NCBI RefSeq assembly: GCF_041431415.1 | Contig: NZ_CP107845.1 | Coordinates: 1,240,001-1,304,000 of the forward strand | Source: Streptomyces sp. NBC_00513 | GTDB lineage: Bacteria; Actinomycetota; Actinomycetes; Streptomycetales; Streptomycetaceae | DNA: 64,000 nt | Reading direction: 5' to 3' | Shown: one piece after another, positions 53,193 to 60,513 of the stretch | Layout: each line of letters opens with the position of its first letter | Numbering within the stretch: the stretch's first letter is position 1 | Translations under genes and position numbers: made by a program | The notes under the pieces: model-generated | The model's input: only the letters and a program-made list of their open reading frames with translations | What the model was told of the DNA's origin: nothing | The model's database searches: none

Positions 53193-54334
53193 ACCCCGTC
53201 GCGCGCGGGGGCGGGCGCTGCCGGGTCGGGTCTCCCGGCCGCGCACCGGGCGGGGGTGGCGTGCCCCGGGGCGATGACGGTGCGACAGCGCGTCCATCCG
53301 GTGGCCTCGACGGCGTGCGGGTGCGGGATCTCCGAGGGGCGGGTGGCGGGTGTGGCGGTGTCCAGGCCGTGCGCGCGGCGGAACGTGTCGCCGTACACGG
53401 TGTCGAGGTAGCGGTGGGGGCCGTCGGGGAAGACGGTCGCGACGACCCGGCCCGGTTCCGCGCGAGCCGCCCAGGCGGAGACCAGGGCGACGGCCCCGGT
53501 GCTCCAACCGCCGCTGACGAAGGTGTCGCGGGCGAGCCTGCGGCAGGCGTCCACCGCCTCGGCCGGGCCGACCCAGTGGACCTCGTCGAAGGACGGGTGG
53601 GCGACGTTGCGAGGGTGGATGCTGCTGCCGAGCCCGCGCATCAGCCGGGGGCGGGCGGGCTGTCCGAAGATGGCCGAGCCGACGGAGTCCACCCCGATCA
53701 CCTCCAGCCGGGGCCAGCGGCGACGCAGCGGCCCGAGCAGTCCGGCGCTGTGTCCGCCGGTGCCGACGCTGCACACGAGGACGTCCAGGTGGTCGAGCCG
53801 TTCGACGATCTCGGCGGCCATCCGGTGGTAGCCGGCCGCGTTGTCCGGGTTGTTGTACTGGTCGGGCCAGTAGGCGCCGGGGAGGCTTCGGCGCAGTGTG
53901 TGGAGGCGGGCGAGGCGGGCCGCCTGCCAGCCGCCTCGCGGGGCGGGGCGGTCGACGAGTTCGAGTTCGGCGCCGTACGCGCGGAGCAACTGCCGCATCG
54001 AGGGTTCGAGTTCGGCGTCGCCGACGAGGACGACGGGATGGCCGAGGGCCTGCCCGGCGAAGGCGAGGCCGATGCCCAGGGTGCCGGAGGTGGACTCGAT
54101 CACCGGCGCGCCCGGGAGCAGTTCGCCGCGCAGCCGGGCACCGCGCAGTATCGAGACGGCGGCCCGCGCCTTCATGCCGCCCGCGCCGAGACCTTCGAGT
54201 TTCGCCCAGAATCCCGGGTGCGCGTGGGGGAGTCGGGTGTGGACGCGGACCATGGGCGTACGGCCGAGCAGCCTCAGCAGTTCGGGGTTGGCGGCGACCG
54301 GGGCGGGCCGGCGCGGCGGGGACGCGGTGGTCAT
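53186..54334 (-). CDS. PLP-dependent cysteine-synthase-family enzyme
   Basis: The 382-residue enzyme has the fold-type II marks of cysteine synthase/SbnA proteins: LLGRTPMVRVHTRLP, the Schiff-base Lys in WAKLEGLGAGGMKARAAVSI, the substrate loop IESTSGTLGIGLAFAGQALG and the phosphate cup SVGTGGHSAGL. GGMKAR departs from the usual GGSVKDR, so ordinary cysteine synthesis is doubtful. SbnA-like members make 2,3-diaminopropionate for metal chelators. It is coupled (ATGA) to a DUF364 gene and lies behind a Zur-like palindrome. Confidence 0.85.
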   Translation of the reverse strand: MTTASPPRRPAPVAANPELLRLLGRTPMVRVHTRLPHAHPGFWAKLEGLGAGGMKARAAVSILRGARLRGELLPGAPVIESTSGTLGIGLAFAGQALGHPVVLVGDAELEPSMRQLLRAYGAELELVDRPAPRGGWQAARLARLHTLRRSLPGAYWPDQYNNPDNAAGYHRMAAEIVERLDHLDVLVCSVGTGGHSAGLLGPLRRRWPRLEVIGVDSVGSAIFGQPARPRLMRGLGSSIHPRNVAHPSFDEVHWVGPAEAVDACRRLARDTFVSGGWSTGAVALVSAWAARAEPGRVVATVFPDGPHRYLDTVYGDTFRRAHGLDTATPATRPSEIPHPHAVEATGWTRCRTVIAPGHATPARCAAGRPDPAAPAPARDGVQ

Positions 54335-55239
54335 CGGGTGCCTCCGTAGCGGTGGATGATCCCGGGGCCGCCGTCGAGCCAGAAGAAGGGGTACGGCTCG
54401 GCCGACACGGCGCTCACCCCGGCCCCGAGGAACCGCGGCAGGACGGCGCTGCCGGTCTGGGCGAACATCACCAGGGGTTTGCCGGTGTTCTCGGCGTGCT
54501 CGCGCAGGGCCTGGAAGGTGCCGTTGCCGAGGGTCATGCCGGAGGCGAGGACGGCGTCGCAGTGGTGCATCCGCGCGACGGCGTCGGTGTGGACGGGTTC
54601 GCCCCATTCGGTGGTGCCGCCCGACAGGTCGCACGGGAGGTAGTCCACGCCCTCGGCGCGCAGTCGTTCCAGCAGCGAGTTCACGACGCCGACGACGAGC
54701 ACGCGGCGCAGCCGGCGCACGGGCAGCAGTCCGACGACCGCCCGGGCCCTGGCCCGGGACTTGCTCAGCGAACCGCCCGCCTCCAGCGGCCAGGGGCGGG
54801 CCCCGTTGGCCGGGGTGTGCGGGTGGGCGCGCATCAGGTAGGCGTCGAGCGCGGCGACGCGTACGGGGAGCAGGGGGTGCGCGAGCAGGGTCGCGACGCT
54901 CGCGCCGACGCACGCGTCGAGGGCGCCGGCGGGCAGGGTCCCCGGTTCCACGGCGCAGGATCCGACGGCTTCGTCCAGGCGCAGGCCGAGCACCTCGTTG
55001 CGGTAGCCGGTGGCGCGGCCCGCGTGCCGTACGGCCTGGGTGGTGGTGAAGGCGAGCGCGATCCGTTGCCCGCGGGGGTCGGGTCCGTGGCGGCCCGCCA
55101 ACACGCGGCGGGTCAGTTCGTCGACGGAGCGGGGCGGTCCGGCCGGTGCGGGGACGCGCGCGAAGGGGGTGGGATCGGGGTCGTGGGGCCACGCGCCCGT
55201 CGTGCCCACCGGGCTTTCGTCCAGCAGCGGATGTCCCAC
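54331..55239 (-). CDS. DUF364 Rossmann-like (heavy-metal chelation) domain protein
   Basis: The 302-residue protein has an N-terminal enolase-like region (FTTTQAVRHAGRATGYRNEV, GACVGASV-type repeats) and a C-terminal Rossmann-like DUF364 domain: VLVVGVVNSLLERLRAEGVD, HHCDAVLASGMTLGNGTFQA, and YPFFWLDGGPGIIHRYGG at the end. DUF364 is named for putative heavy-metal chelation. I chose the GTG at 55239, preceded by AGAGGAAG. It overlaps the PLP gene by 4 bp. Both seem to be transcribed from the region with the palindrome at 55291-55321, hinting at metal-responsive expression. Confidence 0.8.
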   Translation of the reverse strand: MGHPLLDESPVGTTGAWPHDPDPTPFARVPAPAGPPRSVDELTRRVLAGRHGPDPRGQRIALAFTTTQAVRHAGRATGYRNEVLGLRLDEAVGSCAVEPGTLPAGALDACVGASVATLLAHPLLPVRVAALDAYLMRAHPHTPANGARPWPLEAGGSLSKSRARARAVVGLLPVRRLRRVLVVGVVNSLLERLRAEGVDYLPCDLSGGTTEWGEPVHTDAVARMHHCDAVLASGMTLGNGTFQALREHAENTGKPLVMFAQTGSAVLPRFLGAGVSAVSAEPYPFFWLDGGPGIIHRYGGTR

Positions 55240-55290
55240 GGATCTTCCTCTCGGACGGCGGCGCGGTCGGTTCCCGCCGCACCGCGCGAC

Positions 55291-55321
55291 CTTATCGGAC
55301 ATCGTTTTCATTTCCAATAAG
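55291..55321. promoter_or_regulatory. Zur/Fur-family-like palindrome
   Basis: Arms CTTATCGGACAT (55291-55302) and ATTTCCAATAAG (55310-55321) match at 10 of 12 positions around a 7-base AT-rich centre. The embedded 15-mer at 55296-55310 matches 11 of 15 positions of the actinobacterial Zur box TGAAAATGATTTTCA on the reverse strand. It is 52 bp before the DUF364 start and is AT-rich in a GC-rich setting. Confidence 0.5.
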
Positions 55322-55419
55322 GGCGCCACGCGGTGCCCCGTCTCGGGGGCCGTCGGGCCGGGGTGACCGTAGGGTGGTGGAAGGACTGCCCCCGGTGGAC
55401 GTGAGGCGAGGAGATTCCG

Positions 55420-56025
55420 GTGCGTGACGCAGACTTCTTCCGACGCTGGATGGATGCCGTCGCGGCCGTCGTCGAACGGGAGGCGGACCGGCTGACCGAG
55501 CTCGACTCCCCCATCGGGGACGCCGACCACGGCAGCAACCTCCTGCGGGGGTTCGTCGCCGTACGGGCGGCGCTCGAAGCCGGGAGCGCCGAAACGCCCG
55601 GCGCGGTGCTGCAACTCGCCGGCCGGACCCTGATCTCCACGGTCGGCGGCGCGTCCGGACCGCTGTACGGAACACTGCTGCGCCGCACCGGCAAGGAACT
55701 GGGCGACGCCGCCGAGGTCTCCGACGAGGATCTGCGCAAGGCCCTGTACGCGGGGGTGGGCGCGGTCGCCCAACTCGGCGGGGCGGCGCCGGGCGACAAG
55801 ACGATGCTGGACGCGCTGGTGCCCGGGGTGGCGGCGCTCGCCACCTCGTACCGCGCGGCCGGCGAGGCCGCGGAGAACGGGGCGCTGGCGACGGTGCCGC
55901 TGCTGGCGCGCAAGGGCAGGGCCAGTTACCTGGGCGAGCGCAGCATCGGGCACCAGGATCCGGGGGCCACGTCGTCCGCGCTGCTGCTGGGGGCCCTGGC
56001 CGAGGTCGCGGAGGCACGCGGATGA
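55420..56025 (+). CDS. dhaL: Dihydroxyacetone kinase subunit DhaL
   Basis: The 201-residue cytosolic protein binds ADP/ATP and phosphorylates dihydroxyacetone held by DhaK. Its Mg/ADP-binding motif DSPIGDADHGSNLLRGF lies near residue 30. GGASGPLYGTLL and GDKTMLDALVPG follow, and YLGERSIGHQDPGATSS is at the end. GAGGAG precedes the GTG at 55420. It overlaps dhaM by 4 bp. No dhaK gene is adjacent, which is unusual since the kinase needs DhaK for substrate binding. Confidence 0.93.
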   Translation: MRDADFFRRWMDAVAAVVEREADRLTELDSPIGDADHGSNLLRGFVAVRAALEAGSAETPGAVLQLAGRTLISTVGGASGPLYGTLLRRTGKELGDAAEVSDEDLRKALYAGVGAVAQLGGAAPGDKTMLDALVPGVAALATSYRAAGEAAENGALATVPLLARKGRASYLGERSIGHQDPGATSSALLLGALAEVAEARG

Positions 56026-56429
56026 GCGCCGAGCCGCTGGTCGGGATCGTCCTGGTGTCCCACAGCAAGGAGGTCGCGGAGTCGGTGGCCGCACTGGCCA
56101 CCGGTCTCGCCGCGGGCGGCGCGACGGCCCTGGTCGCGACGGCCGGCGGCGGCCCCGACGGTGGCCTGGGCACCAACCCGGAGCTGATCGTGACGGCCGC
56201 CCGGACCGTGGACCGGGGCGCGGGTGTCGCGATCCTGGTGGACCTCGGCAGCTCGGTGCTCTCGGTCAAGTCACTGCTGCTGGACGAGGAACTGCCCGAG
56301 GGCAGCCGACTGGTCGACGCGCCGTTCCTGGAAGGGGCGGTGGCGGCCGTGGTGACCGCCTCCACCGGAGCCCCCCTGGACGCGGTGGCGACCGCGGCCG
56401 AGGAGGCGTACGCGTACCGGAAGGCCTGA
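56022..56429 (+). CDS. dhaM: PTS-dependent dihydroxyacetone kinase subunit DhaM (EIIA-like)
   Basis: The 135-residue protein is the single-domain EIIA-Man-like DhaM: VGIVLVSHSKEVAESVAALA with the phosphorylated His in VSHS, then GGPDGGLGTNPELIVTAART and ILVDLGSSVLSVK. It passes phosphate from HPr to DhaL-bound ADP. It lacks the extra HPr and EI domains of the E. coli protein, as is usual in Gram-positives. The ATG overlaps the dhaL stop. Confidence 0.92.
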   Translation: MSAEPLVGIVLVSHSKEVAESVAALATGLAAGGATALVATAGGGPDGGLGTNPELIVTAARTVDRGAGVAILVDLGSSVLSVKSLLLDEELPEGSRLVDAPFLEGAVAAVVTASTGAPLDAVATAAEEAYAYRKA

Positions 56430-56450
56430 GCCCCCCGGCACGCCGACGCT

Positions 56451-56828
56451 CTAGCGACCGCGCAGGGTTTCGATCTCGCGGCGCTCCCGCTTGGTCGGGC
56501 GCCCCGCGCCCCGGTCGCGGATGCCGACCACGGCCGCCTCGACGGGCGTGGGCGGCGGCGGGCTGTTGTCGGTGAGGCATTCGGCGGCCACCGGGGCGCC
56601 GACCCGCTTCGCGACCGTCCGCCGCACCACCACGATGCGCTCGCGTCCCGCGTGGAAGAGCCGCACCTCGTCCCCCACCCGTACGGGCTGCGCCGGCTTG
56701 GCGCGTTCCCCGTTGACCTTGACATGGCCCGCCCGGCAGGCGGTCGCCGCCGTCGAGCGGGTCTTCGTCAGGCGCACGGCCCAGATCCACGCGTCGACCC
56801 GAACTGTTCCCGATCCCTCTTCAGCCAT
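56451..56828 (-). CDS. S4-domain RNA-binding protein (Hsp15-like)
   Basis: The 125-residue protein has an N-terminal S4 domain (VRVDAWIWAVRLTKTRSTAA, CRAGHVKVNGERAKPAQPVR, VGDEV) and a basic tail (GRPTKRERREIETLRGR), the layout of Hsp15/RqcH-partner-like proteins. Hsp15 binds stalled 50S subunits carrying peptidyl-tRNA; this actinomycete form probably has a ribosome rescue or heat-stress role. It is convergent with dhaM. Confidence 0.9.
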   Translation of the reverse strand: MAEEGSGTVRVDAWIWAVRLTKTRSTAATACRAGHVKVNGERAKPAQPVRVGDEVRLFHAGRERIVVVRRTVAKRVGAPVAAECLTDNSPPPPTPVEAAVVGIRDRGAGRPTKRERREIETLRGR

Positions 56829-56892
56829 GCCCCGACTTTAACGAGCGGCCCGGGGAAAGTCGGAACGACTTTTGGCGGAAACACCAATCACC

Positions 56893-56906
56893 ATGGCATC
56901 TGCCAT
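56893..56906. promoter_or_regulatory. Palindrome upstream of the Mop-like gene
   Basis: ATGGCATCTGCCAT is a perfect 6-bp-arm palindrome with a two-base centre, 20 bp upstream of the -35 of the Mop-like gene. It is a plausible operator for molybdate-dependent regulation. Confidence 0.35.
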
Positions 56907-56925
56907 GTACATCGCCCCAATGGAA

Positions 56926-56955
56926 TTGCAAATGCGGGACAAGTGCCCCTACCTT
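56926..56955 (+). promoter_or_regulatory. Promoter of the Mop-like gene, leaderless
   Basis: TTGCAA (56926-56931) and TACCTT (56950-56955) are 18 bp apart. The ATG at 56963 is 7 bp after the -10, so the mRNA likely starts at the start codon and has no ribosome site. Confidence 0.55.
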
Positions 56956-56962
56956 GTCGCCC

Positions 56963-57358
56963 ATGCAGTCCTACACCATCGGACAGGCCGCGCGTCTGCT
57001 GGGCGTCAGCCCGGACACGGCGCGTCGCTGGGCCGACGCCGGCCGGGTCGCGACCCATCGCGACGAGGGCGGTCGCCGGCTGATCGACGGCCGCGCGCTG
57101 GCCGCCTTCTCCGTCGAGGTGGGCCAGGGAGCCCACACCGAGGACGAGGAGCCCCACACCTCCGCGCGCAACGCCTTCCCGGGCATCGTCACGGCCGTCA
57201 AGCTCGGCGACGTGGCCGCCCAGGTCGAGATCCAGGCGGGTCCCCACCGTCTGGTCTCCCTGCTCACCCGTGAGGCCGTCGAGGAGCTCGGACTGGAGGT
57301 CGGCATGCGGGCCACCGCCCGCGTGAAGTCCACCAGTGTGCACATCGACCGCACCTGA
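56963..57358 (+). CDS. HTH-MerR-like plus TOBE (Mop) molybdate-binding protein
   Basis: The 131-residue protein has an excisionase/MerR-like helix-turn-helix (SYTIGQAARLLGVSPDTARR, WADAGRVATHRDEGGRRLID) and a TOBE/Mop domain (SARNAFPGIVTAVKLGDVAA through AVEELGLEVGMRATARVKST). Mop domains bind molybdate or tungstate. It lies directly upstream of modA and the fused modBC gene, so it is the likely molybdate-responsive regulator. Translation seems leaderless. Confidence 0.9.
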   Translation: MQSYTIGQAARLLGVSPDTARRWADAGRVATHRDEGGRRLIDGRALAAFSVEVGQGAHTEDEEPHTSARNAFPGIVTAVKLGDVAAQVEIQAGPHRLVSLLTREAVEELGLEVGMRATARVKSTSVHIDRT

Positions 57359-57536
57359 TCCCTCCCTCGTGGCGGGTCACGGCGTCCCCGACCGACCCGC
57401 CGCCGATCAGCGGTCCCCGCACCACCGCTCAGCACCACCGAACGTCCCCACCCGCTCCGCCCGTCACCGGCGCGGGTCACCACCACGCGGTCCCGGCACC
57501 GGGCCGGCCGCCGACCCGACCGAGGAGCTCCTGCTC

Positions 57537-58364
57537 ATGTCCCCGACGCTGAACCGCCGTCGTACCGTCGCCGCAGCCCTGACCACCGCCCTTCTCGTAC
57601 CGGTCCTGGCCGCCTGTGGCAGCGGTGACGACAAGAAGGACGAGTCGGCCTCCTCCCCGAGCGCCGCCCCCTCCTCCGCCGGCTCCGCCGCCCCCAAGGC
57701 CGCGAACCTGACCGTCCTCGCCGCGTCCTCCCTCACCGACGTCTTCAAGAGCGCCGGCGCCGCCTACGAGAAGGCGCACCCGGGCACGAAGGTCACGTTC
57801 TCCTTCGCCGGCTCGCAGGAACTCGCCGCGCAGGTCAAGCAGGGCGCCCCGGCCGACGCGCTGGTCACCGCGGACACCAAGACGATGGACGGCCTCAAGG
57901 CCGAGACCAACAGCCCGACCGTCATCGCCAAGAACCGCCTGGTCATCGCGAGCGCCAAGGGCAACCCGTTCAAGATCGACGAGCTGAAGGACCTCGCCGA
58001 CACCAAGATCAAGGTCGTGCTCGCCGCGCCCGAGGTCCCGGTCGGCCGCTACAGCAAGCAGATCCTCGACGCCCAGAAGGTCGAGGTGAAGCCGGTCTCC
58101 CAGGAGCCCAACGTCCGCGCCGTGCTGGGCAAGGTGGAGCTGGGCGAGGCCGACGCCGGTCTCGTGTACAAGACGGACACCCTCAAGTCCGGTGACAAGG
58201 TCGCCGTCGTCGACATCCCGGACGGCCAGAACGCCGTGGCCTCCTACCCGGCCGCCTCGCTCAAGGGCTCCAAGAACGCCGACGCCGCGGCCGCGTTCGT
58301 CGCCTGGCTGAGCACCCCGGAGGCGCAGAAGATCCTCCAGGACGCGGGCTTCCAGAAGCCGTAA
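57537..58364 (+). CDS. modA: Molybdate ABC transporter substrate-binding lipoprotein
   Basis: The 275-residue protein has a lipoprotein signal (VAAALTTALLVPVLAAC) and a Ser/Ala linker. The ModA domain follows with the oxyanion-binding starts LTVLAASSLTDVFKSAGAAY and FSFAGSQELAAQVKQGAPAD, ALVTADTKTMDGL, VVLAAPEVPVGRYSKQIL, and LGEADAGLVYKTDT. It captures molybdate outside the membrane for ModB. The ATG at 57537 has GGAG about nine bases upstream. A strong hairpin follows before modBC. Confidence 0.94.
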   Translation: MSPTLNRRRTVAAALTTALLVPVLAACGSGDDKKDESASSPSAAPSSAGSAAPKAANLTVLAASSLTDVFKSAGAAYEKAHPGTKVTFSFAGSQELAAQVKQGAPADALVTADTKTMDGLKAETNSPTVIAKNRLVIASAKGNPFKIDELKDLADTKIKVVLAAPEVPVGRYSKQILDAQKVEVKPVSQEPNVRAVLGKVELGEADAGLVYKTDTLKSGDKVAVVDIPDGQNAVASYPAASLKGSKNADAAAAFVAWLSTPEAQKILQDAGFQKP

Positions 58365-58385
58365 CGGGCCCCGCGCCCGCATGCC

Positions 58386-58426
58386 GAGAGGGGTCGCCTG
58401 GTCCGGGGGGACAGGCGGCCCCTCTC
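58386..58426 (+). terminator. Hairpin between modA and modBC
   Basis: GAGAGGGGTCGCCTG (58386-58400) pairs with CAGGCGGCCCCTCTC (58412-58426) at 14 of 15 positions around an 11-nt loop. It lies 22 bp after modA, so it would reduce modBC expression relative to modA or stabilise the modA message. Confidence 0.65.
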
Positions 58427-58431
58427 AGCGT

Positions 58432-58497
58432 GTCCCGTGCGCGTGACCCGGCCGCGTGACCCGGCCGCGAGTCACGTGCGCGAGTCCCGTGCGCGTG
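58432..58497 (+). repeat. Short direct repeats upstream of modBC
   Basis: GCGTGACCCGGCC occurs twice in tandem (58441-58453, 58454-58466), and GTCCCGTGCGCGTG occurs at 58432-58445 and again at 58484-58497. These lie in the modA-modBC gap and could be regulator sites or slippage products. Confidence 0.6.
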
Positions 58498-58575
58498 TCG
58501 TCCGATGCTGCCGCGCCGTCCGCCCCCGCCGCCGTACGCTTCCCACCCGGCGAAGCCCCCAGCCAGGAACCCCAC

Positions 58576-60501
58576 ATGACCAGAGTCCGTACCCGTGTCA
58601 GGCCGCCCGTGGCCCTGGCGCTCCCCGCCCTGCTCGCCGTCGCGTTCCTGCTGCTGCCCCTCGTCGGCATCCTGACCCGCACCCAATGGGGCGAGCTGGC
58701 CGCCCATCTGACCAGCCCCGACGTGGTCCAGGCGCTCGAACTCTCGCTCGTCGTGTCCTTCTGGGCCCTCGGGCTCTCACTCGTCCTCGGGGTACCGCTG
58801 GCCTGGCTGTTGGCCCGGGTCGAGTTCAAGGGGAAGGCGTTCGTCCGGTCGCTCGTCCTGCTGCCCATGGTGCTGCCGCCGACCGTCGGCGGCGTGGCCC
58901 TGCTGCTGGGCTTCGGCCGGCGCGGACTCCTCGGACCCTGGCTGGAGGACGCCTTCGGCATCACCCTGCCCTTCCACACCTCCGGCGCCGTCGTCGCCGC
59001 CACCTTCGTCGCGATGCCCTTCCTCGTCATCAGCCTGGAAGGGGCGCTCGGCGGACTGAAGCAGAGCTACGAGGAGACCGCGTCCTCCCTCGGCGCCTCG
59101 CCGGTCCGGGTGTTCTTCACCGTGACCCTCCCCATGGTGGCCCCCGGCCTGATCGCCGGAGCGGCGCTCACCTGGGCCCGCGCGCTCGGCGAGTTCGGCG
59201 CGACGATCACCTTCGCCGGGAACCTGCCCGGCGAGACCCAGACCCTGCCGCTCCAGGTCTACCTGCTGCTCCAGGACAGCCCCGAGGCGGCCACGTCCGT
59301 GTCGCTGCTGCTGCTCGCCATCGCCATGGGCGTACTGATCGCCCTGCGCGGGCGGTGGACGGGAACCCCCGTCGCCCGCAAGGACGTCGAGGCCCCCGCG
59401 GCGCCCGAGGACTCCCCCGCGACCCGCGTTCCGCAGGCGCCGGACGCCGCCGCGCACGACGACGGCCGCTGGGCGTTGCACGCCGAGGTGACCGGCTTCA
59501 ACCGGCTGACCCTCGACGCCGAACCCGGCACCACCATCGCCGTCGTCGGCGAGAACGGCGCCGGGAAGACGACCCTCCTGCGCGCGCTCCTCGGCCTCAC
59601 CCCCCGCGCCCACGCCCGACTCACCCTCGGCGACACCGACGTGACCGCCCTGCCCCCGCACAAGCGACACGTCGCCTGGGTCCCCCAGGACGGCGCCCTC
59701 TTCCCGCACCTCACCGCACTCTCCAACACCGCCTACGGGCTCCGCGCCCACGGCACGCCCCGCGCCCGCGCCCGTACGGAGGCCCGGCAGTGGCTCGACC
59801 GCCTCGGCGTCGGACATCTGGCCCACCGCAAACCCGCCCAACTCTCCGGCGGCCAGGCCCAACGCGTTGCCCTCGCCCGCGCCCTCGCCACCCGACCCCG
59901 GCTCCTCCTCCTCGACGAGCCCCTCGCCGCCCTCGACCAGACCACCCGGGCCCGCGTCCGCCACACCCTGCGCACCCACCTCGCCGGCTTCGGCGGCGTC
60001 TGCCTCATCGTCACCCACGACCCCGTCGAGGCCGTGTCGCTGGCCGACCGGGTCCTCGTGCTCTCCGACGGCCACACCCTCCAGGACGCCCCGCCCGCCG
60101 AGGTCACCCGCCACCCCCGCAGCCCTTGGGTCGCCCGCATGCTCGGCCGCAACGCCTGGCCCGGCACCACCACCGCCCACGGGCTGGCCCTCACCGGAGG
60201 CGGCCGGCTGGTGGTGCCGGAGGCACAGCCCGAGGGGGCGCCGGCGCTCGCGATCATCGCCCCGGAGGCCGTGTCGCTGTACCGGGACCGCCCGAGCGGA
60301 AGCGCGCGCAACGTCTGGCCCGGCACCGTACGGGAGATCACCGCGACCGGCAGCCGACTGCGCGTGCTGGTCGCCTCGGTCGAAGTCCCCGACCTGGTCG
60401 CGGAGATCACCCCGGAGGCGGCCGCCGAACTGGGCATCGTCGACGGCGCCTCCGTCTGGTCCAGCGTGAAGGCCACCGAGATCACGCTGGTGTCGCTCTG
60501 A
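58576..60501 (+). CDS. modBC: Fused molybdate ABC transporter permease-ATPase (ModB-ModC)
   Basis: This 641-residue protein joins ModB and ModC. Residues 1-250 are a permease with about five helices and the EAA loop YEETASSLGASPVRVFFTVT. A linker follows, then an ATPase from about 300 (Walker A VVGENGAGKTTLLRAL, signature LSGGQAQRVALARAL, Walker B LLLLDEPLAALDQTTRA, H-loop LIVTHDPVEA). A C-terminal TOBE domain (NVWPGTVREITATGSRLRVL) closes it. It imports molybdate delivered by ModA. The ATG at 58576 follows AGGA weakly; the upstream frame to 58456 has no family homology. Confidence 0.93.
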   Translation: MTRVRTRVRPPVALALPALLAVAFLLLPLVGILTRTQWGELAAHLTSPDVVQALELSLVVSFWALGLSLVLGVPLAWLLARVEFKGKAFVRSLVLLPMVLPPTVGGVALLLGFGRRGLLGPWLEDAFGITLPFHTSGAVVAATFVAMPFLVISLEGALGGLKQSYEETASSLGASPVRVFFTVTLPMVAPGLIAGAALTWARALGEFGATITFAGNLPGETQTLPLQVYLLLQDSPEAATSVSLLLLAIAMGVLIALRGRWTGTPVARKDVEAPAAPEDSPATRVPQAPDAAAHDDGRWALHAEVTGFNRLTLDAEPGTTIAVVGENGAGKTTLLRALLGLTPRAHARLTLGDTDVTALPPHKRHVAWVPQDGALFPHLTALSNTAYGLRAHGTPRARARTEARQWLDRLGVGHLAHRKPAQLSGGQAQRVALARALATRPRLLLLDEPLAALDQTTRARVRHTLRTHLAGFGGVCLIVTHDPVEAVSLADRVLVLSDGHTLQDAPPAEVTRHPRSPWVARMLGRNAWPGTTTAHGLALTGGGRLVVPEAQPEGAPALAIIAPEAVSLYRDRPSGSARNVWPGTVREITATGSRLRVLVASVEVPDLVAEITPEAAAELGIVDGASVWSSVKATEITLVSL

Positions 60502-60513
60502 GCGGTGCCCGCG

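Noticed and set aside
58386-58575. modA-modBC gap as a molybdenum-cofactor riboswitch
   Set aside because: The gap contains one simple hairpin and direct repeats; the multi-stem Moco riboswitch layout is not visible.
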